From Aquabacterium olei (GTDB taxonomy: Bacteria; Pseudomonadota; Gammaproteobacteria; Burkholderiales; Burkholderiaceae_C), in NCBI RefSeq assembly GCF_003100395.1, contig NZ_CP029210.1, forward strand, positions 2,046,001-2,110,000: DNA of 64,000 nucleotides, given 5' to 3'. Shown one piece after another: positions 20,059 to 30,658 of the stretch. Below the pieces are notes generated by a model. That model had not been told where the DNA came from and ran no database searches. It saw only the letters and a list, made by a program, of their open reading frames with translations. Made by a program: the position numbers and the translations under genes. Position 1 is the first letter of the stretch. Every line of letters begins with the position of its first letter.

Positions 20059-21898
20059 CCGACGCCGTCGGCAGACCGGCATCCACCAGCCGATCGGACT
20101 GCTCGAGCACCTGCTGGCACTCCTTGGCCGTCACGTCCAGCGCCCGCGCGTACCGGGTGGCAGCCTGATGCAATGCCGTCGCACCGCGCGGTCCGGGTAA
20201 CTGCCGGGCATCGGCGAGCTCGTTCGCCAGGCTGGCCACGGTCCTCAGCGTCTCGTCGGGGCCGCTCGGTCGGCGCACCAGCGCCCCCCGCGGCAGCGGC
20301 CGGGCAGCCTGAACCAGCCGGTCGTGCAGGCCCCAATGGCGCATCACCTCGCCCGTCAGGTCATCCAGATTGATGCCCAGCACGGCGCTGGTGGCTGCGT
20401 CCTGCGTCATGCCAGGCGTGGGAGCCGCCCCGGCCTCAGGTGGTGGCCCCGGCTGCATCAGGCGCGTCACCTGGGCCGCCTCGTCCGGGAAGTGGTACAG
20501 AATCAGCAGCCAGCCCAGCTTCTGCGAGCAGGCGGCCATGAAGGCTTCCTCGTCGCTCACGTTGAAGGGGCGCAGCAGCCTGGCCATGTGGCCTGCCAGG
20601 CTCGCCTGGCGCAGGGCGACTTTCAGTGCATCGATCGCCTGCCAGTTTTCCTGCAGGCTGGCCTGGGCCTGCAGGGCACCGGGCCACGTGCGCACGGTGC
20701 CGCCCACGCGGCGAAGCCCCTGCTGACCCAGCAGCACAATGGCACGGGACAAGGTGCCCACGCCCTCGTCTGCACTGCGCCCGCGGTACACCGCGTTGTT
20801 CACGGCCCGCAGCAGTTCCCACGCCAGCGCGGGATTGCGCGCCACCACGTCGACCAGATCGTCGACACGCAACCCGTCCATACCGCCCAGCGCCGTCTGG
20901 AGGCTGCGGTCGGTCCCCGGGCGAGCCGGCAGGCTGCCCACGCTGTTCAGGCGGTCCAGCAGCAAGGCCAGCGGGCCGGCAGCGTCCTGTGAATTGGTCT
21001 TGATCCAGCCCTGGAGGGCGCTCAGCAGCGTGCGGGCGTTCAGATAGCGCTGGCGCTGCTGGCGGTCGGTCGCGCGGTTCACGATGGCGCGCAAGGTGTC
21101 CGGCACCGGGCTCGGCGTGGTCCAAGGCAGGCGGACAATCTCGGGGCCGACCCGCCCCGCTGCACTGCCCATGTCGGCATCGTCCAGCGCCGGATGGCCG
21201 GCCAGCAGGCGGTGCATCAGCAGCCCGCACATCAGCACATCGCGCTCTGCGGCCACCCGCACTTGGCTGCGACTCCACTGCGCCTTGGTCGGCGCGCCCG
21301 GCGCCGCGGCCGCCAGACCGACCGACAGACCGAACAGGCCGGCATGACCGGACGGCTCGACCAGCACGTTGTGCAGCCCGATGTCGAAATGCGCCACCCC
21401 GGCCTCATGGGCGTACGCCAGCCCCTCGACCACATCGGCCATCCAGTGCGCGACCTCCAGCACGGCCAGCGCCGGTCCGGACTGAAGCCGCTCGGCTAGG
21501 GTCATCGCGCCTTTGGGCCGCTCGCACGCCACGAACGGCCAGCCGTCATGCGCCCCCACTTCCAGCACATCGACCAGACGGGGGTGCTTCAGCCGGGCGG
21601 CCATCAGGGCGTCCTGCGTCCAGGTGTCCCGCTCGGTGGCCGTGGCGGGGCGCGCACGGGGCACGCACAGCAGGATCTCGTGTTGCAGCCGGGGATCACG
21701 GGCCAGCCACGTGCTCGAAGCCAGGCTGCGCCCCACCATCTGGTGCAACTCGAAACGGCCAAACTGGCGTGACGCCGGCTGGGCTGAGGGCGGGGCTAGG
21801 GCCATGGCGGGAGGCAACGCGGTGTCCTGTGGTGTCAATCCGACTGCGACACCCCATTGCACACCAGCTCGCCAGTGGGCGAAGGGTCTATCAGCCAC
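20045..21898 (-). CDS. Pseudokinase-HDOD fusion protein
   Basis: This 617-residue protein joins a Ser/Thr-kinase-like N-terminal half (about 47-305) to an HDOD domain (about 315-530). The catalytic-loop skeleton HFDIGLHN (170-177) keeps Asp172 and Asn177. However, the glycine-rich loop is eroded ([12 protein letters not shown], 55-66), the VAIK lysine position reads LLCVP, and the DFG aspartate is replaced (GLFGL, 187-191). Catalysis is therefore doubtful. HDOD domains are non-hydrolytic HD relatives found in signalling and motility control. The start is taken as GTG 21898; ATG 21805 is the alternative. It overlaps the pyrD 3-prime end by 14 bp, convergently. Confidence 0.85.
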   Translation of the reverse strand: MADRPFAHWRAGVQWGVAVGLTPQDTALPPAMALAPPSAQPASRQFGRFELHQMVGRSLASSTWLARDPRLQHEILLCVPRARPATATERDTWTQDALMAARLKHPRLVDVLEVGAHDGWPFVACERPKGAMTLAERLQSGPALAVLEVAHWMADVVEGLAYAHEAGVAHFDIGLHNVLVEPSGHAGLFGLSVGLAAAAPGAPTKAQWSRSQVRVAAERDVLMCGLLMHRLLAGHPALDDADMGSAAGRVGPEIVRLPWTTPSPVPDTLRAIVNRATDRQQRQRYLNARTLLSALQGWIKTNSQDAAGPLALLLDRLNSVGSLPARPGTDRSLQTALGGMDGLRVDDLVDVVARNPALAWELLRAVNNAVYRGRSADEGVGTLSRAIVLLGQQGLRRVGGTVRTWPGALQAQASLQENWQAIDALKVALRQASLAGHMARLLRPFNVSDEEAFMAACSQKLGWLLILYHFPDEAAQVTRLMQPGPPPEAGAAPTPGMTQDAATSAVLGINLDDLTGEVMRHWGLHDRLVQAARPLPRGALVRRPSGPDETLRTVASLANELADARQLPGPRGATALHQAATRYARALDVTAKECQQVLEQSDRLVDAGLPTASVSPA

Positions 21899-22096
21899 AC
21901 CTTCCCGTCCTTATTTCACGGAAACGGCCGCTCTGCCGCAATTTGTGTGGAGGCAGCCGCTATCACCCCCATTGAACAAGGCAACCGCCCGGCATCAGGG
22001 TTCCCCGCAGGTTCTGTGTCAGAATCGATCCACCCTTGCCCCTGCAGTGCCACCTTTTTCTTGCTGCACGCGCGGCGGCCCCCTGAGGATCCTTCC

Positions 22097-22426
22097 ATGA
22101 GCAGCGACCTGATCAAACACATTACCGACGCCTCTTTTGACGCCGACGTCCTGCAATCCGCCCAGCCCGTGCTGGTCGATTACTGGGCCGAATGGTGCGG
22201 CCCCTGCAAGATGATCGCCCCCATCCTGGACGAGGTTGCCAAGGACTACAGCGGTCGCCTCAACGTCGCCAAGATGAACGTCGACCAGAACCGCGAAGTG
22301 CCCGCCAAGTTCGGCATCCGCGGCATCCCGACGCTGATGATCTTCAAGAACGGTCAACTGGCCGCCACCAAGGTGGGCGCTCTGTCGAAGGCCCAACTGA
22401 CGGCCTTCATCGACGGCAACCTCTGA
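22097..22426 (+). CDS. trxA: Thioredoxin 1
   Basis: This 109-residue thioredoxin has the redox motif WCGPC at 33-37, the buried Asp (VLVDYWAEW) and the cis-proline loop [11 protein letters not shown]. It is the cytosolic general disulfide reductase. ATG 22097 gives the standard N-terminus. It lies directly upstream of rho, as in E. coli, with 261 bp between them and a separate promoter for rho. Confidence 0.97.
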   Translation: MSSDLIKHITDASFDADVLQSAQPVLVDYWAEWCGPCKMIAPILDEVAKDYSGRLNVAKMNVDQNREVPAKFGIRGIPTLMIFKNGQLAATKVGALSKAQLTAFIDGNL

Positions 22427-22447
22427 TCTTTCAGCGGTTTTCGTCTC

Positions 22448-22453
22448 TATAAT
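22448..22453 (+). promoter_or_regulatory. Candidate rho promoter (-10)
   Basis: A consensus TATAAT lies 22 bp after the trxA stop; no good -35 is visible. It would give a rho leader of about 230 nt, consistent with the long untranslated leader through which Rho often regulates its own synthesis. The leader contains a GC-rich hairpin region around 22494-22514. Confidence 0.5.
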
Positions 22454-22687
22454 GCGATCACCGCCTGGTTGAAACCGGGTGGTGTTCGTCAGGCCGGGGC
22501 AGCAGCCCGGGCCGGCACAGAGGCTCAGTCGCACCCGCGCTCCCTGCCCTGTCGCCACGACAAACAACCTGTCGACCTTTCCGACCTTTTCGGGTCGATG
22601 CCATCCCACTCCACGCGTTGTGCCAGCCCGGCTCCCTGATGAGCCCGGCCTCACCGGCATACGCAGGTTTGATCAGGGTTCCCACAC

Positions 22688-23953
22688 ATGCACCTGTCTG
22701 AACTGAAGGCCTTGCACATCTCCAAACTCGTGGAGATGGCCGAAGCCCTCGAAATCGAGAACGTCTCTCGCATGCGCAAGCAGGAGCTGATGTTCGCCAT
22801 CATGAAGAAGCGCGCCAAGGCTGGCGAGCAGGTCTTCGGCGATGGTGTGCTCGAAGTGCTGCCTGACGGCTTCGGCTTCCTGCGCTCGCTCGACGCCAGC
22901 TTCCTGGCCAGCACCGACGACATCTACCTGTCGCCCAGCCAGGTGCGTCGCTTCAACCTGCACACCGGCGACATGATCGAAGGCGAAGTGCGCGTTCCGA
23001 AGGACGGTGAGCGCTACTTTGCCCTGGTCAAGGTCGACACCGTCAACGGGCTGCCCGCCGAGGTCAACAAGAACAAGATCCTGTTCGAGAACCTGACCCC
23101 GCTGTTCCCGGAAGAGCAGTTCAAGCTCGAGCGCGAAAACGGCAAGGGCGACGACAACGTCACCAGCCGCATCATCGACCTGATCGCCCCGATCGGCAAA
23201 GGCCAGCGCGCCCTGCTGGTTGCGCCGCCCAAGAGCGGCAAGACGGTGATGATGAAGAACCTGGCGCACGCCATGGTCGCCAACCACCCCGACGTGCACC
23301 TGATCGTGCTGCTGGTCGACGAACGCCCGGAAGAAGTGACCGAAATGCAGCGCACCGTGCGCGGCGAGGTCATCAGCTCCACGTTCGATGAGCCGGCCCA
23401 ACGCCACGTGCAGGTCGCCGAGATGGTGATCGAGCGCGCCAAGCGCCTGGTCGAGATGAAGAAGGACGTCGTGATCCTGCTCGACTCCATCACCCGCCTG
23501 GCCCGCGCCTACAACAACGTGCTGCCCAGCTCCGGCAAGGTGCTGACCGGCGGCGTGGATGCCAACGCGCTGCAGCGCCCCAAGCGCTTCTTCGGCGCTG
23601 CGCGCAACGTCGAGGAAGGTGGCTCGCTCACCATCATCGGCACCGCGCTGGTCGACACCGGCAGCCGCATGGATGAGGTGATCTACGAAGAGTTCAAGGG
23701 CACCGGCAACTGCGAAATCCACCTGGATCGCCGCATGGCCGAAAAGCGCGTCTACCCTTCCATCCTGATCAACAAGTCCGGCACGCGCCGCGAAGAGCTG
23801 CTGCTCAAGCCCGAGATCCTGCAAAAGAGCTGGATTCTGCGCAAGCTGCTCTACCCGATGGACGAGATCGAGGCGATGGAGTTCGTGCTCGACAAGATGC
23901 GGTCCACCAAGAACAACCACGACTTCTTCGACATGATGCGACGTGGGGGTTGA
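22688..23953 (+). CDS. rho: Transcription termination factor Rho
   Basis: This 421-residue hexameric RNA helicase has an N-terminal helical domain (1-47), a cold-shock-like primary RNA site with GFGFLRS (61-67), Walker A APPKSGKT (179-186), Walker [17 protein letters not shown], and a Q-loop/R-loop region following [20 protein letters not shown]. There is no insertion in the RNA-binding domain and the length is typical. A perfect hairpin follows 21 bp after the stop, and rpmE2 comes next on the same strand. Confidence 0.98.
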   Translation: MHLSELKALHISKLVEMAEALEIENVSRMRKQELMFAIMKKRAKAGEQVFGDGVLEVLPDGFGFLRSLDASFLASTDDIYLSPSQVRRFNLHTGDMIEGEVRVPKDGERYFALVKVDTVNGLPAEVNKNKILFENLTPLFPEEQFKLERENGKGDDNVTSRIIDLIAPIGKGQRALLVAPPKSGKTVMMKNLAHAMVANHPDVHLIVLLVDERPEEVTEMQRTVRGEVISSTFDEPAQRHVQVAEMVIERAKRLVEMKKDVVILLDSITRLARAYNNVLPSSGKVLTGGVDANALQRPKRFFGAARNVEEGGSLTIIGTALVDTGSRMDEVIYEEFKGTGNCEIHLDRRMAEKRVYPSILINKSGTRREELLLKPEILQKSWILRKLLYPMDEIEAMEFVLDKMRSTKNNHDFFDMMRRGG

Positions 23954-23974
23954 GCGCTCAGGCGCTCGGACCGC

Positions 23975-23996
23975 GGGGCCATGAAGACATGGCCCC
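23975..23996 (+). repeat. Stem-loop after rho
   Basis: GGGGCCAT and ATGGCCCC form a perfect 8-bp stem with a 6-nt loop. There is no T-tract, so it may mark the rho mRNA 3-prime end after processing rather than act as an intrinsic terminator. Confidence 0.5.
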
Positions 23997-24026
23997 TGCA
24001 CGGCAAGGCATTGCGCACTGCCGTGC

Positions 24027-24032
24027 TATAAT
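24027..24032 (+). promoter_or_regulatory. Candidate rpmE2 promoter (-10)
   Basis: A consensus TATAAT lies 80 bp before the rpmE2 start. No good -35 is seen at standard spacing. The predicted transcript would begin near 24039, just before two hairpins. Confidence 0.55.
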
Positions 24033-24039
24033 CTGAGGT

Positions 24040-24076
24040 TTTCCGGCTGTCGGAAAGTGCCAGACGTGGTGTCTGG
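24040..24076 (+). promoter_or_regulatory. Two-hairpin leader of rpmE2
   Basis: Two perfect hairpins stand in tandem: TTTCCG/CGGAAA (24040-24056) and CCAGAC/GTCTGG (24060-24076). Each has a 6-bp stem and 5-nt loop, and they are separated by 3 nt. They lie between the TATAAT and the rpmE2 start. Ribosomal-protein genes often carry autoregulatory leader structures, so an L31-binding element is a reasonable guess. No T-run follows either stem. Confidence 0.5.
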
Positions 24077-24112
24077 TGGCTCCCGATGATGCAAACAGCA
24101 AGAGGTTTTGAC

Positions 24113-24370
24113 ATGCCCAAGCAAGGTATCCATCCCAACTACCGTGACGTCGTCTTCGTGGACCAGTCCAACGGTTTCAAGTTCGTGACCCGTTCGTGCG
24201 CTCCTACCAAGGAAACCACCACCTGGGAAGACGGCCGCGAACTGCCCCTGTTCAAGCTGGAAACCTCCTCTGAATCGCACGCTTTCTACACCGGCACCCA
24301 GAAGTCGGTGGACTCGCTGGGCGGCCGCGTCGAGAAGTTCCGCAACAAGTTCGCTCACCTCAAGAAGTGA
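24113..24370 (+). CDS. rpmE2: 50S ribosomal protein L31 type B
   Basis: This 85-residue L31 has the type-B features: the [15 protein letters not shown] opening, a longer middle ([19 protein letters not shown]) and a single cysteine instead of the Zn-binding CxxC pair. It is therefore the zinc-independent form. In related bacteria this form is the housekeeping L31 beside rho, rather than a zinc-starvation paralogue. The start ATG 24113 matches the family; a strong intrinsic terminator follows. Confidence 0.96.
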   Translation: MPKQGIHPNYRDVVFVDQSNGFKFVTRSCAPTKETTTWEDGRELPLFKLETSSESHAFYTGTQKSVDSLGGRVEKFRNKFAHLKK

Positions 24371-24418
24371 TCTTGAACTGGCTCCGCCTGGCTTGTCCCG
24401 GCGCCGTGAGTCACGCGA

Positions 24419-24447
24419 AGGGCAGCTCAGGCTGCCCTTTTTGTTTG
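24419..24447 (+). terminator. Intrinsic terminator of rpmE2
   Basis: AGGGCAGC and GCTGCCCT form an 8-bp stem with a TCAG loop, followed by TTTTTGTTT. Confidence 0.9.
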
Positions 24448-24474
24448 CAGTCGCCCTCTCTCGCCTGATACCGC

Positions 24475-26169
24475 ATGCAAGCCCACCCACAGGCCCCGAC
24501 GATCTCGCCCGCCCTCGTCACCCAGAAGGCAGTCCGCCGCCTTCCGCGCTGGGCGCTGTGGCTCTTCTGTGCGGCATACGTGGTACCGGGTCTGCTCGGC
24601 CGCGATCCGTGGAAGAACGAAGACATCGCGTCCTTCGGTCACATGTGGAGCCTGGCACTGGGGCAGGCATCTTGGCTGCAGCCCAATGTGGGCGGCGTGC
24701 TGCCCATCGGGGGGGGCATCCTGCCCTACTGGCTCGGCGGGGCCAGCATCTGGGCGCTGCAACCCTGGGTGGACCCGGCCCTGGCCGCGCGCATTCCCTT
24801 CGCACTGTTGCTGGTCGCGATCCTCGCGCTGACCTGGTACAGCACCTACCACCTCGCGCGCACCGACGCGGCCCAACCCGTGCCGCTGGCGTTTGGCGGT
24901 GAGGCTGCGCCACAGGACTATGCGCGGGCCGTCGCCGACGGGGCGCTGCTGGCGCTGATTGCCAGCCTCGGCCTGCTTCAGCTCGGGCACGAGACCACAC
25001 CGGAGCTGCTGCAGCTCACCGGCAGCACCCTGTTTCTGTACGGACTGGCGGCCACGGCACTGTCCCCGGCCAAGGCCCGTGCCGCCACACTGATCAGTCT
25101 GACCACCATGGCCCTGAGCGGCAGCCCGGCCGTGGCCGTCATGCTCGGGGTGCTGGGCAGCATTGTCTGTCTCCGTTCACGCACCGCGGCCGTGCGCGCC
25201 CATCTGCCCTGGGTGGCCGCCGCCACCGTGCTCGCGGCCGCGCTCGCCACCTTGCTGACTCAGCAGGGCCTGTCGGGCTGGGCCTGGCGTGTGGGTGCCA
25301 GCCCACGGTTCGGCGACATGCTGCGCCTGATCGTCTGGTTTGCGTGGCCCACACTGCCTTTGGCGGCCCTCACGCTGTGGCACTGGCGTCGTCAGCTGCA
25401 ACGCCGGCACATTGCCGCCCCGCTGCTGGTGGCGCTGGCCGGCTTCGCCGCTTCCGTTTCCATGGGCGCCAATGAGCGCGCCCTGCTCGCCGCCCTGCCC
25501 CCGCTGGCCGTGCTGGCCGCATTTGCGCTGCCCATCCTGCAGCGCAGTCTGGGCGCCGCAATCGACTGGTTCTCGGTGTGCTTCTTCACCCTCTGCGCAG
25601 GAGCCATCTGGGTCATCTACGGCGCCATGCACACGGGCAAGCCGGCCAAGATCGCCGCCAACGTGGCGAAGCTGGTGCCGGGTTACGAGAGCGTGTTCTC
25701 GTGGGTCGGGCTCGTCCCGGCCGTCATCGGCACGGTGCTGTGGCTGGCCCTGGTGCGCTGGCGCACCTCACGCCAGACACATGCCCTGTGGAAGAGCCTC
25801 GTGCTGCCTGCTGGGGGCGTGGCCCTTTGCTGGTTGCTGTTCATGACGCTTTGGCTGCCGCTGCTGGACCAGGCGCGCAGCTACCGGCTGCTGCTGAACC
25901 GCGTGGCCTCGTCCATCCCCACGGGCAGCTGCGTGTACGCCCCGGGCGCACCCGTCGCGCTGTTGACGGGCCTGGAGTATTTCGGCGGCTACGCCGTGGA
26001 TGGCGTGCAACGGGGCTTCAAACCCTCGGTCACCCTGTGCCCGACGCTGCTGGTTCGGCTCGGTGGCCGGAGCACCGCCCGCGAATACCCCGGGTGGGAA
26101 ATTGCGGCGCGCTTCAACCAGCGCACGCGCAACTCCGAACAGATCGTCGTCTACCGCCGAGCCGACTGA
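24475..26169 (+). CDS. Polytopic membrane protein, GT-C glycosyltransferase-like
   Basis: This 564-residue protein has about 12 hydrophobic helices. After the first helix comes GLLGRDPWKNEDIASFGHMW (about 40-59), whose acidic Glu-Asp in the first periplasmic loop recalls the catalytic DE/DD of GT-C enzymes such as ArnT and PMT family 39. A soluble C-terminal tail of about 120 residues (after the last helix, near 445) has two cysteines and would be periplasmic. A lipid-linked sugar transferase role is inferred from this layout. It is convergent with phoR (6 bp apart) and lies downstream of the rpmE2 terminator, so it needs its own promoter. Confidence 0.65.
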   Translation: MQAHPQAPTISPALVTQKAVRRLPRWALWLFCAAYVVPGLLGRDPWKNEDIASFGHMWSLALGQASWLQPNVGGVLPIGGGILPYWLGGASIWALQPWVDPALAARIPFALLLVAILALTWYSTYHLARTDAAQPVPLAFGGEAAPQDYARAVADGALLALIASLGLLQLGHETTPELLQLTGSTLFLYGLAATALSPAKARAATLISLTTMALSGSPAVAVMLGVLGSIVCLRSRTAAVRAHLPWVAAATVLAAALATLLTQQGLSGWAWRVGASPRFGDMLRLIVWFAWPTLPLAALTLWHWRRQLQRRHIAAPLLVALAGFAASVSMGANERALLAALPPLAVLAAFALPILQRSLGAAIDWFSVCFFTLCAGAIWVIYGAMHTGKPAKIAANVAKLVPGYESVFSWVGLVPAVIGTVLWLALVRWRTSRQTHALWKSLVLPAGGVALCWLLFMTLWLPLLDQARSYRLLLNRVASSIPTGSCVYAPGAPVALLTGLEYFGGYAVDGVQRGFKPSVTLCPTLLVRLGGRSTAREYPGWEIAARFNQRTRNSEQIVVYRRAD

Positions 26170-26175
26170 TCCGAC

Positions 26176-27507
26176 TCAGCGCATCCGAACCCGGGCGGCG
26201 GGCACCGTGAGCGTGAAGGTCGAGCCCTTGCCCGCCTCGCTGGTGATGCGCAGCTCGCCGCCATGCCGCTGCACCACGTGCTTGACGATGGACAGCCCCA
26301 GACCGGTTCCGCCCGTTTCACGGCTGCGGCTGCCGTCCACGCGATAGAAGCGCTCCGTCAGCCGGGGAATGTGCTCCGGCGCGATGCCGATGCCGCTGTC
26401 CCTCACGCTGAACACGGCGCCGCCCTCCGGCTGCAAGGTCCAACGCACCGCAATCTCGCCGCCATCGGGCGTGTAGCGGATGGCATTGCTGACCAGGTTG
26501 CCCATGGCGCTCAACCACTCACTCTCCACGCCCGCGATCTCGCACGCCCCGCCGTTCGTCTCGATGTCGAACTGGAGGACATGTCGATCCCGCGAGAGCC
26601 CTGCGGCGTCCGTTTCCACCCGCTGGAGCAACTGGTCGACACGGGTCCATCGATCCGACGCCGGGCGGGGACTGCCCTCGATCTGCGCCAGCGTCAGCAG
26701 GTCAGCAACAAGCCCCTGCATGCGCTCTGCCTGCTGCATCATCAGGTCGACCACCCGCTTGCGCTCGACCTCCGTCAGCGGCAGCGAGGCCAGCGTCTCA
26801 ATGAAGCCCGACAGCACCGTGAGCGGGGTGCGGATCTCGTGCGACACGTTGGCCACGAAGTCCCGCCGCATCGTGTCGGCGCGCTCGCGCTCGGTGATGT
26901 CCTGCGACAGCACCAGCTTGAGCCCCTCCCCATATGAGCGAATGTGCACCAGCAGATAGCCTTGCCCACCCCGTGGCGCCGGGCACTTGACCGCCTCACG
27001 GTAATCCCCGGATGCCAGATACTGAACGAACGCAGGCTGCCGCACCAGGTTGGTCACCCGCTGCATCAGGTCGCGCTGCGGATGCAGGCCGAAGTGATCG
27101 GCTGCGCTCGGACTGATCCAGCTGATGTGCTCGGTCGCGTCCAGCAGCATCACGCCATTGGGCGAGGCCTCGATCGCAGACAGGAACTGGGCCAGGCGGG
27201 CGCGCTCCTCGGCAATCTGCTTGTCTTTCAGGTAGATGACGCGCTGCACACGGTGCGCCACCTCGCCCCACAGGCCGGGCAGCTCGGGCGGCACCGCCTC
27301 CGGTGTGCGCAGCCAGTCGAGCACCGCATGGCCCTTGAGCGTGTCGAGCACCGACACGCTCAGCACTGCAAGCGCCGCGCCGATCAGCCCGATGGCGGCA
27401 GGATGGTCTACCAGGTGCCCGGCCCACCAGCCGATCAGACCGCCGCCCCCCGCCATCAACAGGCGGGCGCCGACGCGCGACCACAGCCACGAGTTGCTTG
27501 AATCCAC
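26176..27507 (-). CDS. phoR: Phosphate regulon sensor histidine kinase PhoR
   Basis: This 443-residue kinase has two N-terminal membrane helices (about 12-31 and 36-55), a PAS domain (about 105-205), the H-box VSHEIRTPL with His223, an N-box (NLVSNAIRYTPDGGEI), and G-boxes DSGIGI and GGTGLGLSIV. It senses phosphate status through the Pst-PhoU complex and phosphorylates PhoB. It is the last gene of pst-pho, 6 bp after phoB. Confidence 0.96.
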   Translation of the reverse strand: MDSSNSWLWSRVGARLLMAGGGGLIGWWAGHLVDHPAAIGLIGAALAVLSVSVLDTLKGHAVLDWLRTPEAVPPELPGLWGEVAHRVQRVIYLKDKQIAEERARLAQFLSAIEASPNGVMLLDATEHISWISPSAADHFGLHPQRDLMQRVTNLVRQPAFVQYLASGDYREAVKCPAPRGGQGYLLVHIRSYGEGLKLVLSQDITERERADTMRRDFVANVSHEIRTPLTVLSGFIETLASLPLTEVERKRVVDLMMQQAERMQGLVADLLTLAQIEGSPRPASDRWTRVDQLLQRVETDAAGLSRDRHVLQFDIETNGGACEIAGVESEWLSAMGNLVSNAIRYTPDGGEIAVRWTLQPEGGAVFSVRDSGIGIAPEHIPRLTERFYRVDGSRSRETGGTGLGLSIVKHVVQRHGGELRITSEAGKGSTFTLTVPAARVRMR

Positions 27508-27513
27508 GATGGC

Positions 27514-28215
27514 TCAGGCTGCGTCTGCGGCCAGTTGCTGAGTGAGGCGATAACCGGCCCCGCGAACGGTCTCGATCAGCTGGGCGCGGTTCACGGGCGT
27601 GAGCGCCTCGCGCAGGCGCTTCACATGCACGTCGACCGTGCGCTCCTCGATGAACACGTGGTCACCCCAGACACGGTCGAGCAACTGGGCCCGGCTGTGC
27701 ACCCGCTCGGGGTGGGTCATGAAGAAATGCAGGAGCTTGAACTCGGTCGGACCAATCTTGACCTCCTGCTCACCGCGCTGCACGCGCCGCGTGGCCGGAT
27801 CCAGGCGCAATCCGGCAATCTCCACGGCCGAATCCAGCGCCTGAGGCGCCTTGCGCCGCAGCACCGCGCGCACCCGCGCCATCAGCTCATGCGTCGAGAA
27901 GGGCTTGGTGAGGTAGTCGTCGGCCCCGGCATCAAGGCCGGCCACCTTGTCCACCTCTTCGGCCCGGGCCGTCAGCATGATGATCGGCAGCTCGCGCGTG
28001 CGGCTGGCACTGCGCCACCGTTTGGCCAGCGCCAGGCCGGATTGCCCCGGCAACATCCAGTCCAGAAGGACCAGATCCGGCAGCACCCGATCCAGCTGGG
28101 CCTGCGCCGCTTCGCTGTCGGGCGCCACCGTGACCTCGAAACCGGCATGGCGCAGGTTGAGCGCGATCAGCTCGGCGATCGCGGTTTCATCTTCCACCAC
28201 CAGCACTCGGCTCAT
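27514..28215 (-). CDS. phoB: Phosphate regulon response regulator PhoB
   Basis: This 233-residue OmpR-family regulator has a receiver domain with acidic Glu8-Asp9, phospho-acceptor Asp52 (LLDWMLPGQSG), a conserved Lys in DDYLTKPF, and a C-terminal winged helix (RAQLLDRVWGDHVFIEERTV). It binds Pho boxes; two candidate boxes lie in this window in the pstS-fasciclin intergenic region. It sits between phoU and phoR. Confidence 0.97.
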   Translation of the reverse strand: MSRVLVVEDETAIAELIALNLRHAGFEVTVAPDSEAAQAQLDRVLPDLVLLDWMLPGQSGLALAKRWRSASRTRELPIIMLTARAEEVDKVAGLDAGADDYLTKPFSTHELMARVRAVLRRKAPQALDSAVEIAGLRLDPATRRVQRGEQEVKIGPTEFKLLHFFMTHPERVHSRAQLLDRVWGDHVFIEERTVDVHVKRLREALTPVNRAQLIETVRGAGYRLTQQLAADAA

Positions 28216-28236
28216 GGTCTCGCTCCTGTTTTGGTC

Positions 28237-28944
28237 TTACTTGATGATGTTGGCCACGGCCTCGGGCGTGTTGTGCCGAACGTCCGTGCCCTTGACGATG
28301 TAGATCACCTGCTCGGCGAGGTTCTTGGCGTGATCGCCCACGCGCTCGATGGCCTTGGCCACGAACACCAGGTCGATCGACGCCGAGATCGTGCGCGGGT
28401 CTTCCATCATGTAGGTGATGAGCTTGCGCATCAGTCCGTCGAACTCGGCATCGATCTCGTTGTCGTTCTTGATCACTTCCAGCGCCACCTGGGTGTCCAG
28501 GCGCGCGAACGCATCCAGCGCCCGGCGCAGCGAAGCAGTGGCCAGAGACGCTTCGAACGACACATCCGCCACAGGCAGGCGCAGGCGGCTGGAGACGCCG
28601 GTGTTGATGAGGCGTTGCACCGTGCGTGCCACGCGGGCCGCCTCATCCCCCACCCGCTCCAGATTGCCAATCGTCTTGGAGATGGCGATGAGCAGACGCA
28701 GGTCGCGTGCGGTCGGCTGACGGCGCGCGATGATGGTCGACAGGTCGGCATCGATGTCGAGTTCCATCTGGTTGACGCGCTCTTCGTTCTGCAGCACCTG
28801 GGTGGCCGTCTCGCCGCTGAAATGCGTCAGCGCGTAGATGGCCTGCGCCACCTGCGATTCGACCAGCCCGCCCATTTCCAGCACACGGGTGGAAATGCCG
28901 CTGAGCTCCACGTCGAACTGGCTGGAGAGGTGTTTTTCAGTCAT
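28237..28944 (-). CDS. phoU: Phosphate transport system regulator PhoU
   Basis: This 235-residue protein of two three-helix bundles has the metal-binding repeats (GDEAARVARTV and GDHAKNLAEQVIY, each following an ER segment). It transmits Pst transporter status to PhoR and inhibits uptake when phosphate is abundant. ATG 28944 has AAGGAG 8 nt upstream; the alternative GTG 28953 would lie inside the spacer to that SD. Confidence 0.96.
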   Translation of the reverse strand: MTEKHLSSQFDVELSGISTRVLEMGGLVESQVAQAIYALTHFSGETATQVLQNEERVNQMELDIDADLSTIIARRQPTARDLRLLIAISKTIGNLERVGDEAARVARTVQRLINTGVSSRLRLPVADVSFEASLATASLRRALDAFARLDTQVALEVIKNDNEIDAEFDGLMRKLITYMMEDPRTISASIDLVFVAKAIERVGDHAKNLAEQVIYIVKGTDVRHNTPEAVANIIK

Positions 28945-28985
28945 GGAGGACACTCCTTTTTGGCTTGTTGTTCGTCACTGCGGCA

Positions 28986-29765
<780 letters not shown>

Positions 29766-29800
29766 GTGCAGGGTCTCCGGTATGCAGGGGGCCGCGCCGA

Positions 29801-30658
29801 TCAGCGCTGGCGGAACAGGGTACGGGCGATGATGTTGAGGGCCAACACACCCACGGTGATCAGGAACACGCCGGCCCACGCCAGGTGCTGCCAGTTCTCG
29901 TACGGGCTCATCGCAAACTTGAAGATCGTCACGGGCAGGCTGGCCATCGGCTGGCTCAGGTCCGAAGACCAGAACTGGTTGGACAGCGCGGTGAACAGCA
30001 GCGGCGCGGTCTCGCCCGAGATGCGGGCCACGGCCAGCAGGATGCCGGTCACGACGCCCGCACGGGCCGACTTCAGCGTGATGGTCAGGATCAGACGCCA
30101 CTTCGGCGTGCCCAGCGCGTAGGCCGCCTCACGCAGCGCATTGGGCACCAGCATCAGCATGTTCTCGGTGGTGCGAATCACCACCGGCACGACGATCAGC
30201 GCCAGAGCCAGCACGCCGGCCCAGCCCGAGAACGAATGGTTGCGCGCAACCACCGCCGAGTAGATGAACAGGCCGATCACGATCGACGGTGCCGACAGCA
30301 GGATGTCATTGATGAAGCGCGTGGCGCTGCCCAGCCAGCCACGCTGGCCATACTCGGCCAGGTAAATGCCGGCCAGGATGCCCACCGGCGTGCCGATCAG
30401 CGTGGCCAGCCCCACCATCATCAGCGAACCCATGATGGCGTTGGCGAGCCCCCCCGCTTCCTGTGGCGGCGGCGTCATCTCGGTGAAGGTGCTCAGCGCC
30501 AGGCCGCCCACACCGAGGCGAACGGTCTCGATCAGAATCCAGATCAGCCAGACCAGACCGAAGGCCATGGCGGCCAGCGACAGGGTCAGGGCCAGCATGT
30601 TGACCAGCTTGCGGCTGGCATAGCGACTGGCGCGCATGCGTTGCAGTTCGGCGGTCAC
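29801..30658 (-). CDS. pstA: Phosphate ABC transporter permease PstA
   Basis: This 285-residue permease has six predicted helices and the EAA-type cytoplasmic loop ([20 protein letters not shown]) that contacts PstB. Its start overlaps the pstC stop by 4 bp, so PstC and PstA are co-translated. PstA forms the channel with PstC. Confidence 0.96.
   Translation of the reverse strand: MTAELQRMRASRYASRKLVNMLALTLSLAAMAFGLVWLIWILIETVRLGVGGLALSTFTEMTPPPQEAGGLANAIMGSLMMVGLATLIGTPVGILAGIYLAEYGQRGWLGSATRFINDILLSAPSIVIGLFIYSAVVARNHSFSGWAGVLALALIVVPVVIRTTENMLMLVPNALREAAYALGTPKWRLILTITLKSARAGVVTGILLAVARISGETAPLLFTALSNQFWSSDLSQPMASLPVTIFKFAMSPYENWQHLAWAGVFLITVGVLALNIIARTLFRQR

Noticed and set aside
24011..24032. 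TTGCGC as the -35 of the rpmE2 promoter
   Set aside because: It is only 10 nt from the TATAAT, too short for sigma-70.
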